Source: UBA9926 sp023261215
GTDB lineage: Bacteria; Pseudomonadota; Gammaproteobacteria; Pseudomonadales; Azotimanducaceae
DNA length: 64,000 nucleotides
Direction: 5' to 3'
Assembly (NCBI GenBank): GCA_038136035.1
Contig: JAYPYV010000004.1
Span: forward strand, 1 to 64,000
Positions 53,682 to 62,800 of the stretch are shown here, piece by piece. Position 1 is the first letter of the stretch, and each line of letters starts with the position of its first letter. The notes below the pieces were generated by a model. It did no database searches and had not been told where the DNA came from. It saw only the letters and a program-made list of their open reading frames with translations. The translations under genes were made by a program, and so were the position numbers.

Positions 53682-54779
53682 CTATCTCAAGAAACCTGCC
53701 TGCGCTTTGAGTGCGTTGACCGCGCCTTGTTCGAGTTCGTTCATGATCGCTTGGACCGGGCGCACTTGGTTGAAGTAACCAACACTTTGGCCCGCCCCCG
53801 AATGAATTAAGGGTTCGATGTCGTGTTCTTCGATCGCGCCCAGTAGGTCCCCCACCAACACGTCTTGGTACGGCATCTTCAATGGGCTGGGGGCGCCCTC
53901 GGCCTCCCAAGCTTGGCTCCAGGCGGTGCGGACCTGCCTGAAGGTCTTGCCCGATTCAGACCGGGTGATCACGGTATCGCCACTGCCCGCTTCGATCAGC
54001 TTCTTGGTGTTGACAGGGTGCATGTGTGCTTGATGCTCCGATGAGAACAGCCAAGCCGTGCCCAGCCAAACCCCCTGTGCGCCCATGGCAAGTGCGGCTG
54101 CGATGTGTTGCCCTGTGGCCACCCCGCCCGCAACCAATACGGGGAGATCACCTGCAGCCTCGACGATTTGCGGGACAAGTGAGAAGGTCCCGATCGGCCC
54201 GGTGTGAGCGCCCGCGTCGTAACCCTGGGCAACAATGATATCCACGCCCGCGTCAATGGAACGTTGAACGTGATGCGGGCTGCCAATCAAGGCCAAGGTG
54301 ATCTGGCCTCGCGCTTTAGCCGCTTGCACAACCGCTTTGGGTGCACCGATGCCGCAAGCAAATAGGTTGACGCTGGAGTTCAATACGGCCTCAATTTGAT
54401 TGGCTTCGATCTCTGAAGAGCGAATAAATCGTGTCCGCATGCCTGGCCCTGAAGCGGGCGGCACTTGATAACGGTCAATGATGGATTGAACGAAATCTTT
54501 ATGTTCTTGAGGAATTTCGGCCTCGATGGCCTCTCTTGAATTGTGCTCTGGCATGCCAGGCGGGAGCACCAGATCCACGCCAAACGGCCGATCCCCAACG
54601 AGCCGTCTAATCTCCGCGAGTTCGTCGCGAATCTCTTCAGGAAACCTACGCGTCGCGCCATAAACACCGTAGCCCCCGGCACGACTGATCGCGGCGACGG
54701 TGGCCACATCGTGGGCGAAGCCAAATATCGGCGTGTCGATGCCTAGCTGCTCGCATAGAGGTGACCACAGTCTGCTCAT
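53682..54779 (-). CDS. Nitronate monooxygenase-like FMN enzyme
   Basis: A 365-residue TIM-barrel flavoprotein of the nitronate monooxygenase/2-nitropropane dioxygenase family. Features are IDTPIFGFAHDVATVAAISRAGG, IVAQGYDAGAHTG (usually EAGGH, with the catalytic His) and VLVAGGVATGQHIAAALAMGAQGVWLGT for FMN phosphate. The lower part has a long helical insertion (residues about 85-125). Members oxidise alkyl nitronates with O2, but many are of unknown role or are enoyl-reductase-like. The ribosome site is GGAG. Confidence 0.88.
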   Translation of the reverse strand: MSRLWSPLCEQLGIDTPIFGFAHDVATVAAISRAGGYGVYGATRRFPEEIRDELAEIRRLVGDRPFGVDLVLPPGMPEHNSREAIEAEIPQEHKDFVQSIIDRYQVPPASGPGMRTRFIRSSEIEANQIEAVLNSSVNLFACGIGAPKAVVQAAKARGQITLALIGSPHHVQRSIDAGVDIIVAQGYDAGAHTGPIGTFSLVPQIVEAAGDLPVLVAGGVATGQHIAAALAMGAQGVWLGTAWLFSSEHQAHMHPVNTKKLIEAGSGDTVITRSESGKTFRQVRTAWSQAWEAEGAPSPLKMPYQDVLVGDLLGAIEEHDIEPLIHSGAGQSVGYFNQVRPVQAIMNELEQGAVNALKAQAGFLR

Positions 54780-54898
54780 GATGAATCTCCGTGAAAAGGC
54801 CGACTATGCTATCAAAGGCCGGCACGGTCAAAGTAAGCCTCTGGCCTTATAGTCCTCACTGCAGAAGACAGCCGATGAAAGCGCGGTCCCGCGCGGTT

Positions 54899-55297
54899 TC
54901 AGTCCGTGTAGCGAGTTTGAATCTCTCGAACGATGCGATCGCATTGGGCTTGGAATGCCTCGGCGACTGCACCGGTCCAGGCAGTACCTAAAGAGGCCGA
55001 TATCGATTCCATAAAGGCATCCATAAAGATGGGGTAAAGGGATTTGGGAACAAAGTAAGCTGTTTGATGGTTTTTGCTTTCCCAGTTTAGATAATCCGTT
55101 TCGGTCACCAGATCCGGGGTCAGCATCAACCGATAAATCTCGGCCATCATTTTGCCTCTATGGACGTCATCCATATGTTCCATTAAGCCTCGGCCTTCTT
55201 CGGAACGTTGAAAAAATCGCGCGAAACAGTCTTGGCCTAGATCGCCACCGGTTTCGATCAACTGTTCAAGTGCAGACTCAATGATGGCTTGGCTCAT
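54899..55297 (-). CDS. Single-domain globin-like protein
   Basis: 132 residues, helical. The candidate proximal histidine is His77 in ESKNHQTAYFVPKSLYPIF, followed by the G/H-helix pattern GTAWTGAVAEAFQAQ, as in flavohaemoglobin-type globins. His41 or His46 would lie near the distal side. No reductase domain is attached, so it may bind O2 or NO, or act as a sensor. The start has a textbook AAGGAG site. Confidence 0.72.
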   Translation of the reverse strand: MSQAIIESALEQLIETGGDLGQDCFARFFQRSEEGRGLMEHMDDVHRGKMMAEIYRLMLTPDLVTETDYLNWESKNHQTAYFVPKSLYPIFMDAFMESISASLGTAWTGAVAEAFQAQCDRIVREIQTRYTD

Positions 55298-55493
55298 CCC
55301 GACTCCTTGGGTATAGAAGTCATGGGATCCTATCGGGTTCGCCCAGTCTTGACCAGATCAGTGGTTAGCTTAAGGGTTTGCTTAGAAAACGAGCGGACGC
55401 GTTGGTTGAGTTTTAGGGCCAGGTTGTGGCAAAAAAGAGCCGGGTCGGCCAGCCTGAATACAGATGAGTTATCACGAAGTGAGGAGCGCAGGG

Positions 55494-55868
55494 ATGAAAG
55501 GGACCTTTGGCCTTAAGGCAAGGGGCGTGTCCGTATGGGATATTATCATTTGGCTTGCTGTCATCGCCTCGATTGTTACGCTGGTCTCTCGCGTGCTCCC
55601 GGTCTACACGGACCATTGGACCGCAGTATCAGTCTGTGAGGACGTGCTTGCAGATCGGACCGTCGATCATTCCGATTTCGATGCTCTACGTGAACGCCTC
55701 GTTAAGCAGTTCAAGCTGAACAATCTTGGGTACTTTATGAGCGAAGATCGCGTGCTCATTAATCAGGGGTCGATCAAGCCTGAAATTCGCTTGATGTATG
55801 AGGTACGGGGTGATCTCTTCGGGAATATGGACTTTGTGGTTGCTTTTGATGAGTCACTGCGCAACTGA
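55494..55868 (+). CDS. DUF4845 small membrane protein
   Basis: A 124-residue protein with one N-terminal membrane helix (VWDIIIWLAVIASIVTLVSRV), followed by a periplasmic beta-rich domain. This is the DUF4845 pattern common in gammaproteobacteria, where (from memory) it is usually placed between lepB and rnc. Neither neighbour is present here. GAGGAG seven bases before ATG 55494 excludes the in-frame start at 55464. Confidence 0.8.
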   Translation: MKGTFGLKARGVSVWDIIIWLAVIASIVTLVSRVLPVYTDHWTAVSVCEDVLADRTVDHSDFDALRERLVKQFKLNNLGYFMSEDRVLINQGSIKPEIRLMYEVRGDLFGNMDFVVAFDESLRN

Positions 55869-56178
55869 GCACCCAACCTTTCACTGGCGAGCGTGTTCAT
55901 CAGATCGCCGCTTTTCACTCACGCCAGGCAATCGGCCCGAGGCCAGTCGCAGCGCAATGGTTGGCCTGCGCTTGGTCGTAAATCGAGCGATTTGTGGCAT
56001 GCGAGAGTAAATCGGCGGGAGGGTTTCGATTGCGCCTATGACCTGCGCCAACGTATCGGTGTAAGTCTGATCGCTAGTTCTCGTGCCTAATTCACGTTTT
56101 CCGAGCACCTCCCGGCGTCCAAATGCTCACGAATTCGAACCCACAGACATCGCGAACAACGCCTGGCCTTCCGCTGTT
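55869..56178. other. Convergent intergenic region
   Basis: 310 bases between two convergent transcripts. GCCTTC/GAAGGC arms near 56167-56191 could form a weak stem at the end of the minus-strand operon. No gene recognised. Confidence 0.35.
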
Positions 56179-56598
56179 TCAGGCAGAAGGCGTTCCATCG
56201 CGCATTAATGATCGCGCGAGACGACTGTTGTGATAGCGAACGATTTGATCGCCCCAGAATAGGCAGAAGAGAAAATCGAGTCCGTTATAGCCAGCGACAA
56301 GAATTGGAAAGACGCCAAAGGCCACATCTTCCGTGAAAAAAAGATAGACGCTGAACCAGAAGAGCCCGCTTGCCAGCAAATCAATCGCAGCGAGGATGAA
56401 GTGTCCGAGATAGAGGTGGTGCAGACCAAAGCCCAGGGCGTAGCAGAGGCTGGTGTAGGTGTCGGGATCTTTGAATTTGGCTTGGTAAGCCTTTAGAAAT
56501 GCTTTGCGCGCGTCAGCGTCGAGTGCTCGCTGGGCGATGCGTATCTCCTCTTCAAATTCAACCAACGCTTCAGATTTAAAAATGAGGGTCCAGGACAT
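56179..56598 (-). CDS. TM2-like small membrane protein
   Basis: A 139-residue protein. An N-terminal soluble helical part (about 1-50) is followed by three hydrophobic segments: LGFGLHHLYLGHFILAAIDL, LFWFSVYLFF and FPILVAGYNGLDFLFCLFW. G-x-H-x-x-Y-L-G resembles the TM2 domain. Its ATG overlaps the yidD stop by one base (TAATG), so it is the last gene of a three-gene operon. The function is unknown, possibly membrane-related through YidD. Confidence 0.7.
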   Translation of the reverse strand: MSWTLIFKSEALVEFEEEIRIAQRALDADARKAFLKAYQAKFKDPDTYTSLCYALGFGLHHLYLGHFILAAIDLLASGLFWFSVYLFFTEDVAFGVFPILVAGYNGLDFLFCLFWGDQIVRYHNSRLARSLMRDGTPSA

Positions 56599-56819
56599 TA
56601 TTTCAGAGGATCCTTGATAGGGTGAGGTAAGTCGGGGTCGTTGCAGCGGCGAATCCGTCCAAACCCCAGCTTAAGTCCGCGCAGAACACCGTAGCGTTCA
56701 ATGGCTTGGAGCGTATATTCAGAGCACGTGGGGTCAAAATTGCAGATCACACCAAACCAACGTCGCCCGCCCCCCGTGGATTGGTAGGCTTTGATACTGG
56801 CTGATATGAGGCGTTTCAT
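56598..56819 (-). CDS. yidD: Membrane protein insertion efficiency factor YidD
   Basis: A 73-residue member of the YidD family, which assists insertion of inner-membrane proteins by YidC. It has YQSTGGGRRWFGVICNFDPTCSEYTLQAIERYG, with the conserved CxFxPTCSxY motif. Usually yidD lies with rpmH-rnpA-yidC; here it is in a different operon, between a DUF4177 gene and a TM2-like gene, overlapping both. Confidence 0.95.
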   Translation of the reverse strand: MKRLISASIKAYQSTGGGRRWFGVICNFDPTCSEYTLQAIERYGVLRGLKLGFGRIRRCNDPDLPHPIKDPLK

Positions 56820-57028
56820 GGTCGTCCAAACGTGACGATCACAGATTCTTTGGACCAGAAGAGCCAGAATCGTCGGCTTTCCATCACCTGAAAGACCACT
56901 TGCCAGCCGTCGGCGGCCGCCTCATTGAGTTTCGCCTCGAGCCGCTTGACCGGCATTCGTGCGGATCCTAAAAAAATCGTGCCGCAGGCGCCTTCTTCGA
57001 TCACTTCGACTTTGTATTCTGTATACAT
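56816..57028 (-). CDS. DUF4177-like small protein
   Basis: A 70-residue protein starting MYTEYKVEVI and containing LEAKLNEAAADGWQVVFQ, the DUF4177 pattern. No signal peptide. AAGGAG five to six bases before ATG 57028 excludes the in-frame ATG at 57043. Its stop overlaps the yidD start as ATGA. Function unknown. Confidence 0.8.
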   Translation of the reverse strand: MYTEYKVEVIEEGACGTIFLGSARMPVKRLEAKLNEAAADGWQVVFQVMESRRFWLFWSKESVIVTFGRP

Positions 57029-57142
57029 ACCGCTCTCCTTCATGCGAACAAGATGATCCTGAAAAGGCTACTTGAAACCCCTCCGCAAAACCATGGCCGC
57101 AAATGGGTTGTGATATTTTTGCCTCACGGCAGGGGTCTCGGA

Positions 57143-58522
57143 TCAAAGCTGTGTGAAAGCCTCAACGATCTCGACATAGTCGTCGACTGCTTGACGGTAA
57201 CGGCCGATGTGAACGGCTTCGTTATTGCCATGCACGCCTTTCGTTTCACCATCGAGATAAAGCATTGGGCTGAAGCCGTAACTTTGAATGCCTAAGTCCC
57301 GTGTGAAATGGCTGTCGGTGAACCCGGTGGAGACCGCGCTGGCAAACCGCGCATCGGGATGCCGCTTGAGAATTTGTGCTTGGATCGTGTCAAGTAATGG
57401 CGTATCCCAATCTGAAATGGCTGGCGAAAATGCCATGATTTTTGTGACCTTGACGCCCGTGCCTTCGACGCGTTCAGCAACGTCCTCGATGAAGGCATCT
57501 GCCCCACGGTCAGGCAACATACGGCAATCGATCTGCGCTTCCGCTGTGGGAGGGACAACATTGATTTTGCTCGACCCGGTGAGCATGGTGATGGAGCAAG
57601 TGTCTCTTAGAAGCGCGTGGTAGCCGGGGTACTCCTGATGGAGATTGGCCACGAACTCGGGCGACTGCACCGCGGTTTCGATATCCAAGAAGGCGTTATT
57701 GAACGGTGCGGGTAAGGTGGCGGCGAGCGCTTTGAAATATCGATCAACCTCTGGGATCACTCGGATCGGGAAGGGCTGACCTCGAAGTTGTGATAGGGCG
57801 TCAATGACGCGAGTCACGCTGGAGGTCGGTCTGGGATAGGATCCGTGGCCGGGGATGTCTTCTGCGGACAACGCAAGCCAGACCGGAACTTTTTGAGTGA
57901 CCTCGATACTAAAAATTTTCTGATCACCCCGGAGATTCCCGCTTCCCCCTTCATTTAAAACAAAGCCAATCCCTTGAAATGCCTCTGGGTGCTGTTTGAT
58001 AACCCAATCTGCGCCAAAGTAGCCGCCTGCTTCTTCGTCGGCCGTGGCCATAAACACCACATCTCGAGCAAGGGGCGTTTTGCTCTGAGCGAGGGTAACG
58101 AACGCCATGAATTGCGCGATGCCAGTCCCCTTCATATCGATTGCGCCCCGTCCAAAGAGATAGCCATCTCTCTCAACGGACTTAAGGGCTGGCGTATCCC
58201 AGTAACGATCGTCGGCAGGCACCACATCGGTGTGTTGCAAGAGCATGAGCCCTGGCAACTGGCCTCCAGGCAGTCTTGCCCATATGTTGCCGCGCCCTGG
58301 CGCGGACTCCCCGGATTCGTACTGAATGCCTAAGTCGTCGAAGAGGGCTGCGTAGAAAGCCACCGCGTTGGATTCATTGCCCGGTGGGTTGATGGTGTCG
58401 ACTTCCATAAAGTCGCTGAGAAGTTGAACCGGGTCTAGTGACCTCACCTCAGATCCCATCAAAAAGGGGACGTCAGCAATGAGTAGCAGCGTGAGAAGTG
58501 ATCTTGAAAGTGAAAAGTGCAT
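57143..58522 (-). CDS. Exported M20-family metallopeptidase (PM20D1/carboxypeptidase-like)
   Basis: About 459 residues with a signal peptide (1-24). It has the di-zinc site of M20 enzymes: LLQHTDVVPAD, GRGAIDMKG, ATADEEAGG with the general base, and GVHGNNEAVHIGR near the C-terminus. The lid domain lies at about 200-330. It would remove C-terminal amino acids or cleave N-acyl amino acids in the periplasm. ATG 58522 is used rather than 58570 because the signal peptide starts there. It stands alone. Confidence 0.9.
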   Translation of the reverse strand: MHFSLSRSLLTLLLIADVPFLMGSEVRSLDPVQLLSDFMEVDTINPPGNESNAVAFYAALFDDLGIQYESGESAPGRGNIWARLPGGQLPGLMLLQHTDVVPADDRYWDTPALKSVERDGYLFGRGAIDMKGTGIAQFMAFVTLAQSKTPLARDVVFMATADEEAGGYFGADWVIKQHPEAFQGIGFVLNEGGSGNLRGDQKIFSIEVTQKVPVWLALSAEDIPGHGSYPRPTSSVTRVIDALSQLRGQPFPIRVIPEVDRYFKALAATLPAPFNNAFLDIETAVQSPEFVANLHQEYPGYHALLRDTCSITMLTGSSKINVVPPTAEAQIDCRMLPDRGADAFIEDVAERVEGTGVKVTKIMAFSPAISDWDTPLLDTIQAQILKRHPDARFASAVSTGFTDSHFTRDLGIQSYGFSPMLYLDGETKGVHGNNEAVHIGRYRQAVDDYVEIVEAFTQL

Positions 58523-58757
58523 AGGGTCGTCCAATATCAAGTGTTCGAGTGTGCTTGGGGCAGATGGCAAAGATTGTGCCGTGACGGCACCCGATCTGTC
58601 GAGGCGACGTTGTGCTTGGGGGCAGGTCGTGCCTGATCATGGGTGACTGAGCCTCCTGTAGACCGTGAGGGTGTATGGCGACCGGTGTCCGATGGATCGC
58701 CGTTCGCCTGCACTGCGAGAACTCTGTAAGCTCGATCCAAAGCTAAGGAACCCCTCT

Positions 58758-60365
58758 ATGTCTCAGTCGACAGAGTCGCAGCCCTCCGCTGCGCCGATCA
58801 AAACCGGTGGCGCCTACGCACACTATGTGCTGGCCGTCTTGGTGATTGTGTATGTCTTCAATTTCATTGACCGAAATATTCTCTCGATCCTGTCTCAAGA
58901 GATTCAGAAGGATCTGGGCGTTTCGGATGCAGAAATGGGCTTTTTGTACGGCACCGTTTTTGCGGTGTTTTACGCGGTGTTTGGGATTCCGCTGGCTCGA
59001 TTCGCCGATGTCTATGTCCGGAAAAACTTGATCAGCGTGGGGCTCATGTTTTGGAGTGCCATGACCGCATTGTCGGGGTTCGCCAAGTCATTTCCGCAGT
59101 TGGCGTTATTTCGAATTGGCGTTGGCGTTGGAGAGGCCAGTGCCTCGCCAGCCGCGTTCTCGATGCTGTCCGATTACTACGCCCCCAAGGTCAGGGCAAC
59201 CGTGCTCGCCATTTATTCTTCGGGCGTTTACATCGGGGGTGGTATTGGCCTCTTCCTGGGAGGCTTCGTGATGGAAACCTGGGATTCGACGTACCTCACG
59301 CCAGTGGAGGCCCCCATGGGCATCAAAGGGTGGCAGGCCGCCTTTTTGGCGGTGGGTATTCCAGGCATTTTGATGTCTTTCTGGGTGTGGACGTTGAAGG
59401 AACCAAGGCGGGGTCAGAGCGAAGGCCTACTCAGTGAAGTGCACCCCACCCCGTTTCGAGTGCTGGGCACTGAGCTTGCCGCGATGCTGCCGATTATCAA
59501 TCTCTTTGGATTGAAAAAGTTAGGCGCCAGTTTGCCCAAGAATCTCTTGGCCGGCGGTGTGATTGCGCTGGTAGCGTATGCCCTTGTTCTTGTCACGGGT
59601 AATATTCCGCAGTGGATAGCCATCGGTTTAGGGGTGTATGTCACGGTGTCTTGGGTGCAAGCCCTTCGGGCGCGAGATCCAGCAACCTACGCCATGATGT
59701 TTAAGTCCAAAGGCCTGATCTACACGCTCGTCGCGTTTCCCTCCATCGCGTTTGTGACTTACGGGATCGGTTATTGGACCGCACCGCTGATGTTGCGACT
59801 CCACGATACCAATGCTGCTGAAGTGGGTATGTATATCGGGCTTGGCGCGGCGGTTGGTGGTCTGATCGGGGTGACCCTCGGCGGGGTCATCGGCGATTGG
59901 GCCAAAACAAAGCATCCCGCGGGACGTCTAATCGTTGGCTACCTTGCAATCTTCGGAACGGCGCCGCTTGTCTATTGGATGGTCTACACAGAAAGCCTAA
60001 TGTGGGCGTTTGCACTGAATTTCTTCCATCACTTATTCAGTGCCGCATGGCCTGGCATCCCGCCCTCAACTGCCAGTGATTTGGTGATGCCGAGGATGCG
60101 AGCAGTGGCCAGTGCCTACTACATACTGGTGAATACGATGGTGGGTTTGGCGATGGGACCTTATTTCATCGGCCAGTTGTCAGATATGTTTTCTGCAGAC
60201 GGCATGGATTCGGCATCATCGTTACAGCTGGCCATGACCAGTGCTATGGGGATATTCGTCATCACCTTCGTGTTGTTGACGCTGGCGTGGCGTCATTTGC
60301 CTGGCGATGAAGCCAGTCGGCTTGATCGAGCACGTGCCTTGGGTGAACGAGTTGAGCAAGTTTAA
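58758..60365 (+). CDS. Spinster-type MFS transporter
   Basis: A 535-residue inner-membrane protein. FNFIDRNILSILSQEI in helix 1 and FGIPLARFADVYVRKN are typical of the spinster-like (SPNS) MFS branch. A longer central hydrophobic region (FGLKKLGASLPKN to YVTVSWVQALRA) interrupts the usual 6+6 layout, giving about 14 segments. AAGGA before ATG 58758 sets the start. Neighbours do not show the substrate; bacterial relatives often lie in lipid or steroid catabolism clusters. Confidence 0.88.
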   Translation: MSQSTESQPSAAPIKTGGAYAHYVLAVLVIVYVFNFIDRNILSILSQEIQKDLGVSDAEMGFLYGTVFAVFYAVFGIPLARFADVYVRKNLISVGLMFWSAMTALSGFAKSFPQLALFRIGVGVGEASASPAAFSMLSDYYAPKVRATVLAIYSSGVYIGGGIGLFLGGFVMETWDSTYLTPVEAPMGIKGWQAAFLAVGIPGILMSFWVWTLKEPRRGQSEGLLSEVHPTPFRVLGTELAAMLPIINLFGLKKLGASLPKNLLAGGVIALVAYALVLVTGNIPQWIAIGLGVYVTVSWVQALRARDPATYAMMFKSKGLIYTLVAFPSIAFVTYGIGYWTAPLMLRLHDTNAAEVGMYIGLGAAVGGLIGVTLGGVIGDWAKTKHPAGRLIVGYLAIFGTAPLVYWMVYTESLMWAFALNFFHHLFSAAWPGIPPSTASDLVMPRMRAVASAYYILVNTMVGLAMGPYFIGQLSDMFSADGMDSASSLQLAMTSAMGIFVITFVLLTLAWRHLPGDEASRLDRARALGERVEQV

Positions 60366-60412
60366 CGGCGCTCGCGTTTTGTATACGCTCAAGGCGTTCG
60401 CGAGTTGAACCC

Positions 60413-61336
60413 TTAAGGTAGAGTGGGCTGCCGAGCGGTCGCCTCTGGCAAATTATCGATGAATGTCAGACCCTCGGGCCGATAACGTTCGATCAGAGAG
60501 ATCAGTCGAGCAAGGGTTTCGAGGTCGAAGAATCCTGAGTAGTCACTTGGACGAAAGTGCATTTGGAAGGCGCGCACAGCGAGCTGCGATTGTGTGTCCT
60601 CAGCGCCGGTCACGTCCAGATCGTACCCATAATGATTCAGAAGGCGTTGCTGCGTTTCCAACGGGATTGGATTGGTCTCAAGCCAAGGGATGAGGGCTTG
60701 GACTCGTGTTTCATCAAACCATGCGCCGATGCCCTCGCTATACAGCTGTCGCCAAGGGAACAGCGGGCCTGGGTCGATTTTTCTGCTCGGTGCGATATCG
60801 GCGTGACCCACGATGGCATGCGGTGAAATATCAGGGAAGTCTTTTAGGATCTCCTTGATCAGAGCAATTAATAGCGTGATCTGTTCAGGTGAGAAAGCCT
60901 CGAAGCGACATCGATCCTTAAATGCAGGTTGGTTGGCGAGGGTGGCGATATCTTCGAGGCACCGCGATTCGTTGACAATTTCAATACCGATCGATTGATC
61001 ATTCAGCCCCGTTTTGCCAGCCCAATAGGAGTTTCCCGCGTGCCAAGCCCTAAATTGTGGTGGCACCAACGCAAAGATTTTCAATTCGCTCAGGTCGTAA
61101 GTGGTGTCCATTGGGTCAGGCAACAAGTAATGCGCGCTGACGGGGCGCGCCTCAGACTGGGTCAGAATGCTAAGAGATTCTTGAAAGTTCTCTGATGTGA
61201 AATGAATCACCAAATGATTCACGCGTTCGTTGTAGTTTCTAGAGGGTGCCTGAACGATGGGGAGTTGCTGACAGCCTGTGGTGAAGAGGACAACGCTGCA
61301 GACAAGCGCAAAACATCTAACGTTGAATGAAGTCAT
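60413..61336 (-). CDS. AmiD-like N-acetylmuramoyl-L-alanine amidase (probable lipoprotein)
   Basis: A 307-residue protein starting with MTSFNVRCFALVCSVVLF and Cys22 after TTG, an imperfect lipobox. The amidase_2 domain has LVIHFTSE for the first zinc His, GIEIVN, and VGHADIAPSRKIDPGP, which supplies the later zinc ligands and catalytic Lys. A C-terminal peptidoglycan-binding type domain (VRAFQMHFRP) follows, as in AmiD. It cleaves the amide between MurNAc or anhMurNAc and the peptide. The start overlaps the symporter stop as ATGA; the frame to 61510 is not used. Confidence 0.9.
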   Translation of the reverse strand: MTSFNVRCFALVCSVVLFTTGCQQLPIVQAPSRNYNERVNHLVIHFTSENFQESLSILTQSEARPVSAHYLLPDPMDTTYDLSELKIFALVPPQFRAWHAGNSYWAGKTGLNDQSIGIEIVNESRCLEDIATLANQPAFKDRCRFEAFSPEQITLLIALIKEILKDFPDISPHAIVGHADIAPSRKIDPGPLFPWRQLYSEGIGAWFDETRVQALIPWLETNPIPLETQQRLLNHYGYDLDVTGAEDTQSQLAVRAFQMHFRPSDYSGFFDLETLARLISLIERYRPEGLTFIDNLPEATARQPTLP

Positions 61337-62796
61337 ATGAATCGAGCCCTTAGGTGGTCTAGTCCGAGTGCAATGCCCAGGGTGCACAGGGTAGCAATAG
61401 GAAATAGCCACGGCCAAGCCAGCAGCGGCGCAGCGTAGGGTAGCCCGATGAAGCTTGGGTGATTGAGGCCGATGACCAGCAGGATGCTGAACCCGACCGC
61501 TGGGAAGCATAAAGCAGACGTTCGCAAACCGATGATACTGAGGAGAATCAAACCGAACATCGGGCCATAGGTATAAGTGGTCATGGTGAACGCGAGGTCA
61601 ACAAGGTTGAGCTCGCTGGTCTGATAAGTCACCGCCATGGCGGCGAGGACCAGGCCCCAGATGAGCACGAGGGCTCGGCTCAAGGTGACCCCCTCAATTT
61701 TCTGCAGCCGGTCGCCAAGTGCGCGAGAGGATACTTGGGCGAGGGCCGCGAGAATCGAGTCGAGGCTGGAAATGGCAGCGCTCAAGAGTCCAGCCAGAAT
61801 GAGTCCTCTAAGCCCCTCGGGCAAGACCGAGATAATAAAGACAGGAAAGATGCGATCTGGCTTGTCTTGAACAAGCTCAGTGTAGAGATCCGGAATGGGG
61901 TAGGTCTGGTAGTAGAGGACGAGTCCCAAGCCCACGCTGAGCATGATGAGTGGAATGAGTTCGCCGAGCGTGCTCAGTAGGACGGCTTTTCTCGCTGCGA
62001 TCTGATCCTGACAACAGAGCAATCGCTGGACAAAGAGTTGGTCGCCGCCGTAGACCGCAATGTTTTGGAATGGCAAGGCAATCAATGCCGCCCAAAACGT
62101 AAACGCGACGCGAGGGTCGCTGGTGAAGTTGAAAACCGTGAGTTTTGATTCGATGGTCGGTGTCTGCCAGGTCTCTACCGATAATGATGGGAGAGAGAGC
62201 GCAATAAAGCAGAGAACGAAAATTGCGCTTCCAATCAGGATGAAGAATTGCACCACGTCCGTCCAAATGACGGTTCGGATGCCGCCCATCCAAGTCCAAA
62301 GAATGCTGAATACGGCGATCATTAGGACGCTGGTGCTGAGTGCCCATCCTGTCAGGAGTTCGAGAACAAGGGCTGTGGCGTACACCCGAACACTTTGACC
62401 CAGCACGCCGCCGAGAAGAAAGAGCACTGAGATCAGTTGCCCAGCGGCAGGCCCCAGTCTCGAACGAGTGAAATCGTAAGGGCTATAAAACTCGCCAGAA
62501 AAATAGTGTGGCACCAAGAAGTAGGCGACGATCACCCGACTCAGAATGCCGGCAATCGCAAGCTGGAGATAGGTGAAATTGCCTTCACTTGCGAACACCA
62601 GTGCGGGCACGGAAACGAACGTGATGGCGCTGATGGTGGTCGCAATTGAGCTGGCGGCAACAGCCGGCCATGGGACGGAGCGTCCGCCGAGGAAAAAATC
62701 AAAATTGCTTTGTTGAGGTCCGCGAAGCCAGTGTCCGAGCCATGTCGTTCCGACAAGGTACACTGCGATGACGCTCCAATCGATGGCGCTAAACAC
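61333..62796 (-). CDS. Sodium:solute symporter (SSS family)
   Basis: A 487-residue inner-membrane protein with about 13 segments. FFLGGRSVPWPAVAASSIATTISAITFV in the second helix and LLSAAISSLDSILAALAQVSSRAL are typical Na+-site regions. The start is GTG at 62796; TGAGG lies about 11 bases upstream, within the end of the dioxygenase gene, whose stop is four bases away. It overlaps the amidase gene by ATGA. The pair suggests transport of murein-derived sugar or peptide, an inference from the coupling. Confidence 0.9.
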   Translation of the reverse strand: MFSAIDWSVIAVYLVGTTWLGHWLRGPQQSNFDFFLGGRSVPWPAVAASSIATTISAITFVSVPALVFASEGNFTYLQLAIAGILSRVIVAYFLVPHYFSGEFYSPYDFTRSRLGPAAGQLISVLFLLGGVLGQSVRVYATALVLELLTGWALSTSVLMIAVFSILWTWMGGIRTVIWTDVVQFFILIGSAIFVLCFIALSLPSLSVETWQTPTIESKLTVFNFTSDPRVAFTFWAALIALPFQNIAVYGGDQLFVQRLLCCQDQIAARKAVLLSTLGELIPLIMLSVGLGLVLYYQTYPIPDLYTELVQDKPDRIFPVFIISVLPEGLRGLILAGLLSAAISSLDSILAALAQVSSRALGDRLQKIEGVTLSRALVLIWGLVLAAMAVTYQTSELNLVDLAFTMTTYTYGPMFGLILLSIIGLRTSALCFPAVGFSILLVIGLNHPSFIGLPYAAPLLAWPWLFPIATLCTLGIALGLDHLRARFI

Positions 62797-62800
62797 CGAT

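Noticed and set aside
53435..53710. 91-residue plus-strand frame overlapping the nitronate monooxygenase gene end
   Set aside because: No recognisable features or ribosome site; it lies partly antisense to a clear gene.
56120..56150. GGGTTCGAATTC-like sequence on the minus strand, similar to a tRNA T-loop
   Set aside because: The flanking 5-bp T-stem does not pair and no acceptor or anticodon arm can be drawn.
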